Numbered from the stretch's first letter, positions 44,061 through 56,194 are shown. The stretch is 64,000 nt of DNA from Bos javanicus (GCF_032452875.1 NC_083885.1:63472925-63536924); one strand, 5' to 3'. The notes: generated from the letters alone by a model not told the origin. A program made the numbers and translations.

Positions 44061-45117
44061 GAACAATGTGACCTGTAGATTTATACGGTCTCTACACTTC
44101 CTGTGAAGACGTAAAATTCTCTTTCTGTGTAAAGCTGGGTACGTACCTGATAATCTCTAGGACAGCCACTTAAACAGCAACGAGGTGTAGTTACAGCACC
44201 AATGGAAAAATTAAAACGGAATGGTAAAAACATTTTTAAATCCGAGGAAAAGCAGGAAAGGGTAAACAGAAGAACAAGAAAGAAGAGGAAGAACATTTTA
44301 AAAGATGAGATGGTAAACCCAAACAACAATCTTATCAGTAATAACATTATATGAGAATGTGCCAAACACAGCAATTCAAGGACAGAGGTTGTCAGACTGG
44401 TTTAAGAAAAGACCACTGCCACCAAGACCCTACACTATGAAGTTTAGAAAAAGCTCACTTCAAATACAACATATAAAAGTAAAAGATATGAAGGAATCTT
44501 GGAAACATTACTCCATGTGACGTCAGCCTGACACAAAGTATCTCCTACTGTATGATTTTCCTGACGTGAACCGCTGGGAACAGGCAAATCCCTAAAGGCA
44601 GGAACTGGAACGGAGCTGACCAGGGGCTGGTTCTAAGAGGACCTAAGGGATTCTCGCTTAACGGGTACAGAGTTTCTGTTTGGGCTTATGAAAATGTTCT
44701 GGAAGATGGACAGTGGCCATGAATGCCAGCATGGTAAATGTGCTTAAGGCCGCTGAACTACATGCTTTAATCATGTTTCAACAGTGGAAAATATCAGTGT
44801 ATAGGTTTTATACCATTAAAAAAAGTAGAAGGATTAAAAATGTACTATGCGAAGTCTAACCAAAAGAAAACTTAAGTGGTTGTATTGGATCCTATTTACC
44901 ACAAATGGCCACAGACCTGGTGACCGGAAAGACTTACATGATCTTACAGCTCCAGGGGTCAGGAGTATGGAATCAGGCTCACTGGCGTGAGGTCAAGGAA
45001 CAAGAAGTTTCATTTAGTTCATCTCAGCCCAGGACCGGAATTCTGGAAGGCAGCTGAATTCTAAATATTGATCATGTGTCCAGCAATGTTAGGAAACCAC
45101 TTTTAAACCTTTTTCTT
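44061..45117. mobile_element. AT-rich old L1-like sequence
   Basis: Phrases such as ACAGAGGTTGTCAGACTGG and TGTGACGTCAGCCTGACACA, with broken frames, are consistent with old L1 3' regions. No gene seen. Confidence 0.45.
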
Positions 45118-45244
45118 TCTTTCTTTCACTGCACCAGGTCTTTGGTGGGGCCTGTGGGATCTAGTCCCCCGACCAGGGATCAAACCCGGGTCCCCTTGCA
45201 CTGGGAGTGTGGAGTCTTAGCCACTGCAGCAGCAAGGAAGTCCC
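45118..45244 (-). repeat. CHR-type SINE, inverted
   Basis: GATCTAGTCCCCCGACCAGG and GGAGTCTTAGCCACTGCAGC are the reverse complement of a CHR SINE, ending AAGGAAGTCCC. Confidence 0.8.
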
Positions 45245-45977
45245 AGAGAACTCCTTCCTAACTAGAGCACAACAACTCCGTGTTACTTTGTTTTCTGTGC
45301 ACACAGGAGCGCAGTCTCTCGGTGACGCAGTCTGGTTCTCCCCCTCTCCAGAGTCGCCCGCTCTGGCTGGTCTCACTTCCTTGGTAGGTGCTGCTAGTGT
45401 GCGGGTGAGAGCTGTGGTCATGAGGACACACATGGATCCTTGCCGGGCACAAAGGAGAGGACCCCCGTCCTCACCTTTACAAGTGGCGTCTAGGGCTAGT
45501 TGTTAAACGCGCCTTCACCAATGAAAGGAAATCCCCTTTACTTCTGATGTGCTTTTACTTCCAGCAGAAACCGTTAGCATATTGTATCAAAGGCTTTGCC
45601 TACATGTGTTGAGGTGATTATTCTTTTCACTTGCTGTATCGATAGATTGCATGATGTGATAGATTCTTAAAACTTTAAGTTACTCTGTCCATCCAAAAAC
45701 AAACAAACCCACAGTACGGTCACAAGTAACGTCCCTTGAACATGTCGCTAAATCTGGCTTGTGTACACTGTTCATGGATTTACACCCAAGCCCACGGGAG
45801 AGATCATCCTTTCCCTTTCCCGTTTAAAATTCCCTTGTCAGATTTCGGTGAGTATAGCCTTCTGGCCTGATAAATGTGTTGAAGTGTTGAGGTATATGCC
45901 TCCTTTTTCTGTTTGAAAGAAAAGTTTATGCAGTTACAGAGTGTGTGTGTGTGCTTAATAAGTACACAATAGTTTGG
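45245..45977. other. Intergenic DNA, no gene seen
   Basis: AT-rich from 45500, with L1-like phrases (TGCTTTTACTTCCAGCAGAA region). No coding support. Confidence 0.35.
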
Positions 45978-46170
45978 GACTTCCCTGATGTTCCAGTGAG
46001 TGAGGCTCAATGCCCCCAGTGCAGGGGCCCAGGTTCCATCCCTGGTCAGGGAGCTAGATGCCACTTGTCACACTAAGGATCTGCAAACCGCAGCTGAAGA
46101 CCCCAGTTGCCACTGGAGAGCGAAGACTTCGAGCGCTGCCATGAGGACCCAGCACAGCCAGCTAAATTAC
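45978..46170 (+). repeat. CHR-type SINE
   Basis: GGGACTTCCCTGATGTTCCA head and GGTTCCATCCCTGGTCAGGG. The long form continues to CCCAGCACAGCCAGCTAAAT. Confidence 0.8.
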
Positions 46171-46199
46171 ACAGAGAAATATTTCAGTTTTTTTTTTTT

Positions 46200-47230
46200 T
46201 TAATTAGTACTTATGTATTTGGAAGAACTCACCAGGGAAGCTTCCTGAACTGACACACGCATCGGAAAATGGTTACCACATAGCTTTACTTAAGGCCTCC
46301 AGCTCATCACTTGGTTGCCATTTCTTCGTGATGAGAACATTTAAAGATCTACTCTCTTCAAAAGACTCGAAAATGCGATACAGTGTTACCAGCTATAACT
46401 GCCGTGCTGTATATCTGATGCCCAGAACTTACTCACCTTGTAATTGGGAGACTGTGGCCTTGACCAGAACGTCCCCCTCTTTCTCCCCTCACTCCAACCC
46501 TGGTCACCGGCAATCTACCCCATCGGCCTCAGTCTGACTTCTGTAGATTCTACATACCGCAGTCATGGGCGTTTGACTACAGAGTCAATGCATAAGGCAA
46601 CAGAAGGGCCGGTCAATCTTACATTCGAAGCTTACCACTTGAAATTGTACACTTGAAGGTGACCATTTCACCTGTATCTTCTATGTCGGCACGTTTCAAA
46701 ATGTTTCACAATGTTCTGTCACTGTCTTTATAAAGTCCGTAGAATCTGCGGTAGTCTTGGCAATTTCTTTCATATATTAGAAATGTGTGGTTTCTCTCTT
46801 TTTACCTTGGGCCTGGTGGCCAGGGTTTATGAACGTTGTCAAGAATGAGTTTCTTTTTGCCTTAACTGATTTTTTTCTACTCTGTGGTTGCCTTCATTTT
46901 TAGCTATCTTTGTCACGGTTATTCCCGAATTGCACCTTTATTTGAAAATTTTTTTCTACTTTTCCCTAAATTCTTGGTATGATAAACCAGGTCATCAGGT
47001 TTCTTCTAGACTTCTCTGGTATATTCATTCACGGTCCTCAATTTTCTCAGTTCATAGGTTCCACATGTATCATGCACTTTATCATTCGTCAAAAACATTT
47101 TCTATCATCTTTTTTGCTGTTTGTTTTTTTGTTTGGATTTTTGGTTTTGGTTTTCAGATAACACATTGACTTTGAAATGTCCGTTGCATTATTTCCCAAA
47201 TATGAGGATATTAGGTATCCTTGAGGGTAG
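46200..47230. mobile_element. Old L1-like AT-rich sequence
   Basis: Long T-rich stretches and L1 3'-type phrases. No gene recognised. Confidence 0.35.
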
Positions 47231-47301
47231 AATTAGGTGATTCCCAAAGGGTCCCAGGGGCTCCTGGTGGTCCGTTAGGACTGGCTGCTGGTCATTACGT
47301 G

Positions 47302-47790
47302 CTATCCACTGCTGGCAGCTCCCGTGCCTCCTGGGCTGCCTGAGATCTGGTCCCTGGAGCCTGGGGTCTGGGTCATTCCTGGGCTAGTGAATGGCGAGAG
47401 CCGCGTGCTCACTGGGGTCTGCTCGGGCTCCCCACTGGGGGCCAGGGGCGCGGCCATCCCCCTTCTGAGGGTCCAGTGGTTCAGCTGGGCGTAGGTCACG
47501 TCCTGGGGGGCTTCGGACGTGGCAGCCTGCGGGCGGAGGGAAGGTGTGTGAGATGGGGCGCCTGGGGGCCCGGAGAGGAGGGACCCATCTGCTGATGGTG
47601 TGACCGACCATCTGTCTGTCCTCTTCCCCATCTGTCCTTCGTGTCCAGCAATCCCCCCGACAGGGAGGAAGGAAGGGGAGCACCTCCCCACCTTAGTTTC
47701 GATCTTGGGGATTCACCAAAGTGTCCGTCCCCTCCTGGGGGTCTGCAGCCCGCCTGTCTGCTGGAGGGAGACAGAGACACAAGAGGCACC
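47302..47790 (-). pseudogene. Inverted LILRB cytoplasmic-tail fragment with intact ITIM exon
   Basis: On the minus strand an acceptor (CCGCCCGCAG) precedes a terminal exon at 47526-47302. It reads ATSEAPQDVTYAQLNHW...TLRRG with the ITIM VTYAQL in frame, then a tail ending GGTGAASSG at the stop (47302-47304). The canonical LILRB end survives only in another frame as SEHAALAIH, where His replaces the ITIM Tyr. Upstream, 47570-47700 contains SLSGGLLDTKDR in the usual preceding exon, and 47700-47790 the diverged exon before that. No transmembrane or Ig exons follow; a BovB element lies there instead. It matches 40950-41450 on the opposite strand. Confidence 0.8.
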
Positions 47791-47841
47791 TCCTGGGCCC
47801 ACCGTTCCCTCCTCTAGTCAGCTCTCCTCTATGTTCCCAGA

Positions 47842-49036
47842 TGTTTGTTCAGTTGCTCAGTCGTGTCTCACTCTTTGCAACCGCATGGACTGCAGCACGC
47901 CAGGCTTCCCTGTCCTTCACTATCTCCTGGAGCTTGCTCAGACTCATGTCCACTGAATTGGTGATGCCATACAACCATCTCACCTGCCGTCCCCTTCTCT
48001 TCTTGCCTTCAATCCTTCCCAGCTACAGGGTCTTTCCAGTGAGTCAGCTCTTCACATCAGGTGTCCAAAGTATTGGAGTTTCAGCTCTAGCATCAGTCTT
48101 GACAATGAATATTCAAGGTTGATTTCCTTTAGGATTGACTGGTTGCATCTCCTTGCAGTCCAAGGGACTCTCAAGAGTCGTCACCAACACCACAGTTCAA
48201 AAGCATCAGTTCTTTGGCACTCAGTCTTCTTTATGGTCCAACTCTCGCATCTGTACGTGACTACTGGAAAAACCATAGCTTTAACTAGGTGGACCTTTTA
48301 TACACTGTCTAGGTGTGTCATGGCTTTACTTCCAAGGAGTATGGCTGCAGTCGCTGTCCACAGTGATTTTAGAGCCCGAGAAAAAAAAGTCTATCACTGT
48401 TTCCATTGTTTCACCGTCTATTTGCCATGAAGTGATGGTACCGGATGCCATGATCTTGGTTTTCTGAATGCTGGTTTTTAAGCCAGCTTTTTCACTCTCC
48501 TGTTTCACCTTCATCAAGAGGCTCTTTAGGTCCTCTTTGCTTTCTGCCATTAGGGTAGTGTCATCTGCGTATCTCAGGTTGTTGATATTTCTCCCGGCAA
48601 TTCTGATTGCAGCTTGACCTTCATCCAGCCCAGCATTTTGCATGTACTCTGCATATAAGTTAAATAAGCAGGGTGACAATATACACACAACCTTGACATA
48701 CTCCTTTCCCAACTTGGAACCTGTCAGTCATTCCACGCCCCATTCCAACTGTTGCTTCTTGACCTGAATACACGTTTTTCAGGAAACAAGGCAGTCTGGT
48801 ATTCCCACCTCTTTAAGAATTTTCCCGTTTGTGGTGATCCACACAGTCAAAGGCTCTAGCATAGTCAACGAAGCAGATGTTTTCCTGGAACTCCCTTGCT
48901 TTCTCTACCATCCCCCCACTGTTGGCAATCTGATCTCTGGCTCTTCTGCCTTTTCTAAATCCAGCCTGAACGTCTGGAAGTTCTCGGTTCACATACTTTT
49001 GAAGCCTGGCTCCAAGGATTTTGAGCGTAATCATAG
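47842..49036 (-). mobile_element. BovB LINE, longest copy in the window (RT domain retained)
   Basis: Runs from the reversed 3' end (TTGTTCAGTTGCTCAGTCGT) back through RT sequence. The minus strand encodes AGRNINNLRYADDTTLMAES, so the catalytic YADD is present, and upstream VQAGFRKGRRARDQIAN and CFVDYARAFDCVDH. Several frameshifts and 5' truncation make it inactive. It differs from the 17.2-kb copy, whose motif is lost. Confidence 0.95.
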
Positions 49037-49039
49037 GTA

Positions 49040-50980
49040 CGCCTCTGCAAGTGTGTGCACTGCCATCGGCCGAGGCCGCTCTGACTTATTAGGGAGCGGG
49101 AGGCCAGGGCTGGCTGTGGCCTGCTCGCGGCTGGTCCTGGCGGGGCGGCTGGAGCCCCAGTCAGTTTCCAGTCTGCTCCCTCCAGAGGAGGCAGGTCTGC
49201 CCACACGCTCTCAAGGGCAGAGTCTGGGTTTCCTTCAGCCCTCTGGTAAGCCCTGCTGGGGTGCAAGCCAGCAAAGGTGCCTCCTCCCCCCAGCACTGGT
49301 ACTTAGGGCTGAGGTGCTCCATGTATGACTCAGACCCCCCGCTCCCCAGGGAGACCCCCTACCCTGTGATACCTGCCGTGTCCTCCATGTTCCCTGCCAT
49401 GGCGGTAGGTCATTCCAACCCGACTCCACGTGGGTCTCTCGACAGCCTGGCCGTGCAGCGCTGTCCCCAGGCCGATTTCCACGAGCCTTGCTCCGCGGGT
49501 AGCTGAGGTTTTGAGGTGCTGGTGAGGGAAGTGAGCCAGAGTCTTCCTACGCTGGCCTCTTGGTCTCCTCTCCTGCCTCCTGTTTAAATACCTTGGATCG
49601 CTTTCCTCCTCCGCGGGTATCATTTCTAGTTTCCTGACTTCCAGCTTGCTGACTCTCTCTTCCACACGGGCTGCTTAGTTACCAGAGCTCTCCGGGCATT
49701 CTTCATCTTGTTCACTGAGGTCTTCAGCTCCACCACTTCTGTTTCCTATTTGTTTTAGAATTTCAGTCTCCTTGGTGATGCGTTAGTTCAGTTCATTCAT
49801 CACTTCCCTGAGCTCGCTGAGCGGCCTCGCACAGCAGCTCCTCTGAAGTCTCCATCAGATCGGAATGCTTCCCGAGCTTCGGCTCCTTTCTTGAGGGACT
49901 GTCCTTTTTCTGTCTGTGGCACAATGTCACCATGCTTCTTCCCGCTGCCGCCTCGAGTGACTCCTGTCCTGGGGCCCCTTTCTGCTTGATTCAAGGACTC
50001 GACACCGTGGAAATCGGAGGACTGCCTTCTGTTTTCCAGTAGGTGGCAGAGACACACCACAGGTCTGGGGTTTCTCTTGCCTGAGTGGCCGGAATGTACT
50101 TGAGAACCGGTGCCTCCCACCCTCCGGTGCCTCTGTTGGAGGCCCCATCTCTGACACTAAGCTGGTGGCCCCAGGGTCACCAGTGCCTGGGTCCCCAGGA
50201 CGGCGGGCTCCTCCCCCAGTCTGGGGACCCTGAGCCGCAGGGTCTGTCACCGTGGAGTGAAGCGGGGAGACGTGCGCCCTGCCCAGTGCCGTCGGGTTTG
50301 CCAGCTCCACAGCTGCAGATGGGGAAGTCCCGGGAATCTCTGCGCCTGGTGGGACATGGCCCCAGGCACGTGGCTGGCTCCCTGTGATCGTGGGGGCCCT
50401 GCGAGGACAGGAGGCCCAGGTTTGGTGCGCTGCCTCCCCTCTGGGGCTGCGGGACCCCCAGCTGTGGCCAGAGGGCGGGGATCGTGGGCACCCGCCCAGC
50501 TGGGACCCTCCTGAGGTGTCCTGCACGCCTCCCTTCTCACCCAGCACCCCGGCGTGTGGGACAGAAGCCCTTGGTTGAGCTGTGGGTACTTCCCTGGTTA
50601 TAGACGGAAGGGGAGAGTCAAAGGGCGCACCCCCACCTGCCACGCGGGTGTCCCTCTGCTGCACACTGTCTGATATCCACTCATCTGTCATCGATGATTG
50701 CATCCGGCACCCACAGGGGAAGCAGCTGTCCAAGTCAGCATCTGCCCACAGACTTATCCAGATGGGTTTGGAAAAACCATAACCCTCCCCTGCAGTGGAA
50801 GACTCTTGCGGTGGTGATGCCACAGCTGCGCTCCATGTCAGGATTCTTCCTTCTGTCTCCTGGGACGCAGTGACCACATCCTTTTCATTTCTCAGATCCC
50901 CGGATGCTTCCTCCCAAACTCCACAAATGACTGCTTTTGTTCCTCCATGATTCGGGCAGAGTGAACTCTTACGACACATG
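49040..50980 (-). mobile_element. Probable L1 5' region and ORF1-like sequence, inverted
   Basis: Read on the minus strand, 50000-49640 has ORF1-like lysine- and glutamate-rich phrases (GAGACTGAAATTCTAAAACA, GTGAACAAGATGAAGAATGC). These are preceded at 50980-50000 by GC-rich sequence that could be a 5' UTR with internal promoter. A 350-codon minus frame (49927-50979) has no recognisable domain. Assignment is tentative. Confidence 0.35.
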
Positions 50981-52269
50981 TGGGGGAGGGGGGTGTCATT
51001 TCAGAGCAACCGAGTGAGGAAAGGGAGGAAGCGGCCTTCAGCCATCGTGGAAGTGGTGGTACCACATCTTGCATTACAGCGTGTGACTCTGTGTGTGTGT
51101 ATGTGTGTGTGTGTGTTTTAATACCTTCCAACAGGAGGGTCATTTGGGCCTGAATCCTGAAAGGTCTGCACAGTTTGGTGTGAAGGGTGACACCCAGCTT
51201 TGAAGGGGACGCTAAAGAAACAGAAATACCTCAAGTGATTTCTCCAAGCAGATGGAGAGACCAGCCCGCTGGGCAAGAACTGTGCGAGGTAAAACCTGGC
51301 TCCCAGGCCCAGGAGGAAGAGCTGCCCTCCCAGGTGAGTGGAAGAGCATCGCGCCACCCCGACTCGGGGCCTGCTGCCCCCACCCCGGGGCTCACCGGGT
51401 CTCCGCCAGCCAAGGCAGCCAGTGAAGCCCGTGCTCCCGGGTCTGGGCTCCCGTCCCGAGTCCACCCTCCACACAGCACCTTGCTACCTGCCCCTTCAGA
51501 ACTGTGTCCCACTCAAACTCCTCACCAGTTTCAGGGCGAGCTCCAAACTCTTCTAAGTGAACTCAAGGCTGTTCATCATGCCCCAGAGGAGGCCCCCAAC
51601 CTCAGCTCTCACTTCTGTTCTGCTCCAAACCCGAAGGCTGCAGTCACACCACAAACACACACACACTCAGACGACTTCACACAATGGTGAGCCATTTAAC
51701 ACACGTGTGCTTTCCCATATCTGCTTTTTTTAGGGTCATCTAGACCTGGCCGATCCATTCCCATGTCTCCAGTTGAAACTCCATGGGAAGAGTAAAACCG
51801 TGGTTATTTCTTTGTCTTTTCTGATTCTTTTTGTGACTGCTACAGGGTACGCCAGGGACACACAGTAAATCCTCGGTGAGCATTTCTCTACCGGTGTTTT
51901 ACGCGTTGCTGGAGTTCAGTTGCTGCTGAGTGTTTAATTTACACGTTGGATTTCTCTAGCCTATTTGCAATACAGTGGCACACATGATCCTCATGAAGCA
52001 ATCGGAGCCTCACGGTCCATTATGTCTCTGTCATAATCCAGGGCCCCTGCGCCTGGGGCAGCAATGCATAACCTCCACCGCCTTCCCCCTCCTCCTGTCC
52101 ACACAGTCCTTGTGCCTCCAGGGCTCTCTGGAACTTTCCTTCCTCTCTGGAATGGTCTCACTCTCACCCCAGGTCTCCACCTCCTCAGAAAGCCACTCCC
52201 TAAACCATAGTCCACTCAGGCCCTCCGAGGCCTCCCACCCCCCGCCACTGCCTTTCCCCTCGCCTGGGG
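50981..52269. other. Intergenic DNA with a (TG)n run
   Basis: The (TG)n tract is at 51091-51117. Open frames at 51187-51690 and elsewhere show no family-like protein. Nothing else was identified. Confidence 0.4.
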
Positions 52270-52640
52270 TCCTGGAGGGGCAGGCGGCCAGTGGGAGGGT
52301 CTCGGGAGGCCACACGGCCATGCAGGGGAGAGGGGAGTGAGGTGGAGACCCTGGGTCAGCCCAGCGCAGGCCCTCCTGGGCTCATCCCCTGGACACTCTC
52401 AGGGCCCGGCCCCCACCCCCAAGGCTCCAATTCAACAACTGGGGAGTCCGGTTCTCTGCTCAGAGGGATCCCAGGCCACCGGAGCAGTTTCAGAGTATCT
52501 CAGAGGAGCCAGGGCCCCTCAGATATCTGAGGACAGGCTGGTTTCCCGGGGGGTAGAGAGCTCTTGGCTGGCCTGCAGAGGATACAGACTCCATCCCATG
52601 CAGAGGCCCCCCAGTCACTCGTGTTGAGGTCCCCAAAGCC
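52270..52640 (+). pseudogene. LILR intron fragment (relic of a deleted receptor)
   Basis: GGTCTCGGGAGGCCACACGG, GGAGTGAGGTGGAGACCCTG, TCCTGGGCTCATCCCCTGGA and GGGCCCCTCAGAT align in order with the intron after domain 4 of the second LILR gene (about 63220-63460). The Ig and stem exons that should flank it are not visible. Confidence 0.65.
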
Positions 52641-52739
52641 TCTGTTGGTTGGTAAACAGGAGTGGCAGTGACGGGGTGCATTCAGTTCTCGCTCAGGACA
52701 GGCTGGGGCACACAGCGCCAAGGAGACAGGCCACGCCCA

Positions 52740-52950
52740 TCAACAAGGAGCCCCCAAGCCCCACGCTGGTGTCCAGCTGGGGCACAGTCCTGGACTCCAC
52801 TTCCACGATGTCCCTCTCTGAACCTCAGTGTGCTGGTCTGCACAGTGGGTGGAGCCCGGCAGCATTCTCCCGTCGCCTGTCTGCTGGGAGAGTTGGTGGA
52901 GGTGGACGCTGGGACCGCAGCCCAAGTCTGCACCCAGGAGTTCTCAGCTG
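52740..52950 (+). repeat. MIR SINE remnant
   Basis: GTCCTGGACTCCACTTCCAC and TCTGAACCTCAGTGTGCTGG match the MIR 3' half. Confidence 0.5.
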
Positions 52951-53699
52951 CGTGGCTTCACTGGCGCATTCGGCAGGTCGTCGCTGTGCCCAGGGCCTTG
53001 GAAAGCGTTCTGACCGTGGCTCGGTGCCCTCATCCCCTGCTCCCCCCGCCTCCCTCCTCTGACGGGAGCCCCATAGAAAATGCAGCAAGTCAGGTGAGAG
53101 TGGATGGGGAGGCCTGGCGCCAGAGACCTAGGAGGGCACCATCCGGAGCCCCGCACCAGGGAGAGGGGCCTGCGTTCGGTTCTGAGCGCCCTGCCCGTTA
53201 AACAGTCTAAAGTTCCTAGAAAGCTCCTTCCACCCCCACTTCACTCCCTGATCCTCTACAGAGATCCGGGATTCCCGGGAAGAAGGAAAGTGGGGAAGGC
53301 GCTCCTGCATGGAGGTGGCAGGGGCCTGGCTGGCATCCGAGGGGCTGCCCCGGGATGGCAGGGGCACCCCGGGCGGGTACCGCGGCTCAGCGGGAGCGGA
53401 GCAGCGGGAGCGGGCGCGGGGTGAGGAGCGGCGGCGGGATGGGGGGTGGGGGTTGGCGGCTTTAAGCGAGTATGTGAGTATGCGTCCAAGGAGCAGAGTT
53501 ACGCAATGGCTGTGAGGAAATCTCAGACTTGCTAACACAGTTGGCAAAGAATGCTCGGAGGGGGCCTACTGGCTTTCGAAATGTCAGTACAACCTCATTT
53601 TTAACAGATAACTTCTGTAAATGACTATAACACACAGAAACAGTCTGACGGATGTAGACAACGTATCAGTAAGGGGATTCAGAGGCATAAACCTCTATG
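52951..53699. other. GC-rich flank of the SENP3 retrocopy, no gene seen
   Basis: The GC-rich stretch at 53330-53450 has no recognised protein or splice pattern. Confidence 0.4.
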
Positions 53700-55810
53700 C
53701 ATAAAGTAAATGGGACCCGGAAGCGCGGGAACCCTGAATTGAGACAGCAGGAGAGGCGGGGCCGAGGGAGAGGTGAGCTGGGAAGCCTGAGGCGGAGGCG
53801 CCCGCCCTCGGGCCTGTCTGCCCGGCTGCCCCAAGCTGGGCTACGGGAAGATGAAAGAGACTCTGCAAGACTAGCCTGAGCCTCCTGGACCCAGCATTGC
53901 CCCTGCTTATCCAAGTCCCAGGCGGCTACATCCTCATTGGTCCCCAGACCCCCAAAGAAAGAAAGCAGAAAGTGAGGTCGCCCAGTCGTGTCCGACTCTT
54001 TGCGACCCCATGGACTGTAGCCCGCCGGGCTCCTCTGTCCATGGGATTCTCCAGGCAACAATACTGGAGTGGGTTGCCACTTCCTCCTCCAGGGGATCTT
54101 CCCAACCCAGAGGTCAAACTCAGGTCTCCCACATTGTTGGCAAACTCTTTGCCTTCTGAGCCACAAGAGAATCCCCCAAACCCCGACTCAAATCAGGTGG
54201 AGGGTTTGGGCCGGACGCTGGGTCAGGGACCACAGTGCCCCCCGGATGCCTCCCTGTCCCTCGGGCCGCTTTTGACGCCTCAGCTCGTGAAGAGGAGGAG
54301 GAAAACCCGACGATGAAGGTGAAGGTGAGGAGGGGGAAGCGGCAGCTTGGAGGCCACCCCCCAGATGGGCTCAGCTGGGGGCGTCCCAGGGGCCTCGCCC
54401 TCCCCGCCCTACTTATCGGAAAACCTGTTTGCAGCGCTGACCTCACAGAGCTGTGAGTCTTCTGGATGCTGCTGTACTCAGAGAAGCACCTCGATGCCAC
54501 TCCACTGCAAGCTTTGGGGTGCCACCGGGGCCGGCGGGGGAACCTCACACACCCCAAGGGCCACCTTGCACCCCGGGAAGGGGCTGCGACGCCACAGGTG
54601 CCCTCCCCCTGCTGTCGTTTTGACTTCCCCGCGGGGACCACCTCCTCCCCCGGCCCGGTCTGCTAGGTGCTCTCATGGCTGAGGAGGGGGTGACAGGGTC
54701 TCCACCAGAGCCCTCTCGGGCCCCCGTGGAGGAAGGTGGATTAAGCTGGACTCCAGTGTCTCCTCTGGGCCCTGACCTGGGTCTCGTCTCCTGGACTCTG
54801 CCCAGCGGCTTTGGGGGAACCACCTGGGCCGCAAGGAGAGTGAAGTCTGGCACCCTGTGAGGCCAGCATCCTCATCAGCAGTGCGTGAAGGGCTGGGGAC
54901 TGCGTGGCCCAGGAGCTCTTCCAGGCCCGGACATGGGCGCTGTAGGAGAGGCCGAGCAGCCTGGGGGAAGCTGGGCAGGACAGCACCCCAAGGGAGAAGC
55001 CTGTCTCCTGCATGCAGAGCATCTCGGATGAATTCCTTCAGACAGATGGCAGCCTCGTCCTCCTCAGCACAGGTGAGGGCATGGAGCAACCGGAGGACAT
55101 TTCCTGCCAGAATTGTCTGTACCGTCCAGGAAGGGCTTGGGGCGGCGATGGAGCCAGCCATACCCGCGGATGCCAGGCAATGCCCGGCTGAGGGGCCTCC
55201 CGTCACCCATAATGGCATGTGCCCACCACAGGTGGCTCGGGGACTCTGTCCATGGACAGAACTGGCTCAGCGACCCAGTGGCGGACGTGGGTGGAGACCT
55301 GGCAATGGACACGGTCCCTGAAAAGGTGCACTTCTCCAGCAGTTTCTTCTACGATGAACTGCGTACCATGGGTCATGACGGAGTGAAAGGGCGGGCCGAA
55401 AACGTGGACATCTTCAGCAAGGAACTGTTGCTAGCCCCGTGGGCCCTCATCTCTGCTGACGTCAGGCGGCACACCTGTTCTGACTCGCAACGCGCCCTGC
55501 ACCGCAGCTGCCCTCAGCCTATGGCCAGGTATCTGCAGGCAGAGGCCGGGAAGACAGACTGGTTGGACCTCCAGCAGGGCTGAAAGGTTCCCTCAACATG
55601 AATGTGGCCAGCAGAACAAAACCAGTGACTGCAGCGCCTCTGTGCTGCAGGACTGCCCGCACCTGGCCCTGTCTCAGCCACTCAGCTCCGCTCAGCAGGA
55701 CGCGCCCGAGCTTCGGCGGCCGATCTAGGAGGAGATCTAGGAGGAGCCATGTCCGCAGACTCGGGGCCAGCCTCGGGGCCCAGGTTGTAAACGGGCAGCG
55801 GAACGTGTGA
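53700..55810 (+). pseudogene. SENP3P: SENP3 processed pseudogene (SUMO-specific protease 3 retrocopy)
   Basis: Intronless sequence collinear with SENP3. It begins at ATG 53851 (MKETLQD, then a stop), continues with PEPPGPSIAPAYPSPRR, resumes after a SINE at about 54180 with LKSGGGFGPDAGSGTTVP, then FDASAREEEEE, LGCHRGRRGNLTHPK, ATPQVPSPCCRFD, and the protease domain DLAMDTVPEKVHFSSSFFYDEL...KNVDIFSKELLL-type sequence (ENVDIFSKELLLAPWALISA). Parent SENP3 removes SUMO2/3 in the nucleolus. The copy is dead: an early stop, several frameshifts, and deletion of the IHLEVH segment that carries the catalytic His. The catalytic Cys survives only in a shifted frame near 55630 (SDCSA). 53700-53850 probably derives from the 5' UTR; the 3' UTR may continue past 55810. 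The assignment rests on recall of SENP3, not an alignment. Confidence 0.88.
53957..54172 (-). repeat. Bov-tA-type SINE inserted in the SENP3 retrocopy
   Basis: GAGGTCGCCCAGTCGTGTCC to AACTCTTTGCCTTCTGAGCC, the reversed BovA body and head. Flanking CCCCCAAA at 53949-53956 and 54173-54180 is an 8-bp target-site duplication. Confidence 0.9.
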
Positions 55811-56190
55811 GATCCTTCCTAAGCAGCTCCACTTCCTTTAGTCTCTAGCCTCTTTCCACCCAGTTCCCTTTGGTTTTCCATATTTAAATGCTTTAACTGA
55901 TTTCTGTATTTTTGTTTTCTTTGAGAGAATACTTGCTGATTTCTGATGTTCAAGGGGTGGCCATGGAAAAATCCCCAATTTCCCTCTGTCTGCAGGGGAG
56001 TATGGCCTTGTGGCCTGGGTGGGGCAGTCACCTGCGTTCCATGTGCAGGGCAGGCAGTGAGGGGCAGGAAAATCCGGGCATGGTGGGTGGGCAACGGGGT
56101 TACTGCCTGCCAAATCTTCAAACATTATATATTATATATATAAATGCCATGGCCCTGCTCTGTAAACAAAGGATCCTTTGGAGATAAAAA
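55811..56190 (+). other. Possible SENP3 retrocopy 3' UTR
   Basis: TTTTCCATATTTAAATGCTTTAACTG-type sequence follows the coding remnant with no abrupt boundary. It may be the copied 3' UTR; no poly(A) tail is certain. Confidence 0.35.
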
Positions 56191-56194
56191 ATAA

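Noticed and set aside
49927..50979. 350-codon minus-strand frame
   Set aside because: GC-rich with no recognisable domain. It sits where an L1 5' region is suspected; I kept it only as tentative mobile-element sequence.
54673..55218. 181-codon minus-strand frame
   Set aside because: Antisense shadow of the SENP3 retrocopy, whose plus-strand similarity explains the sequence.
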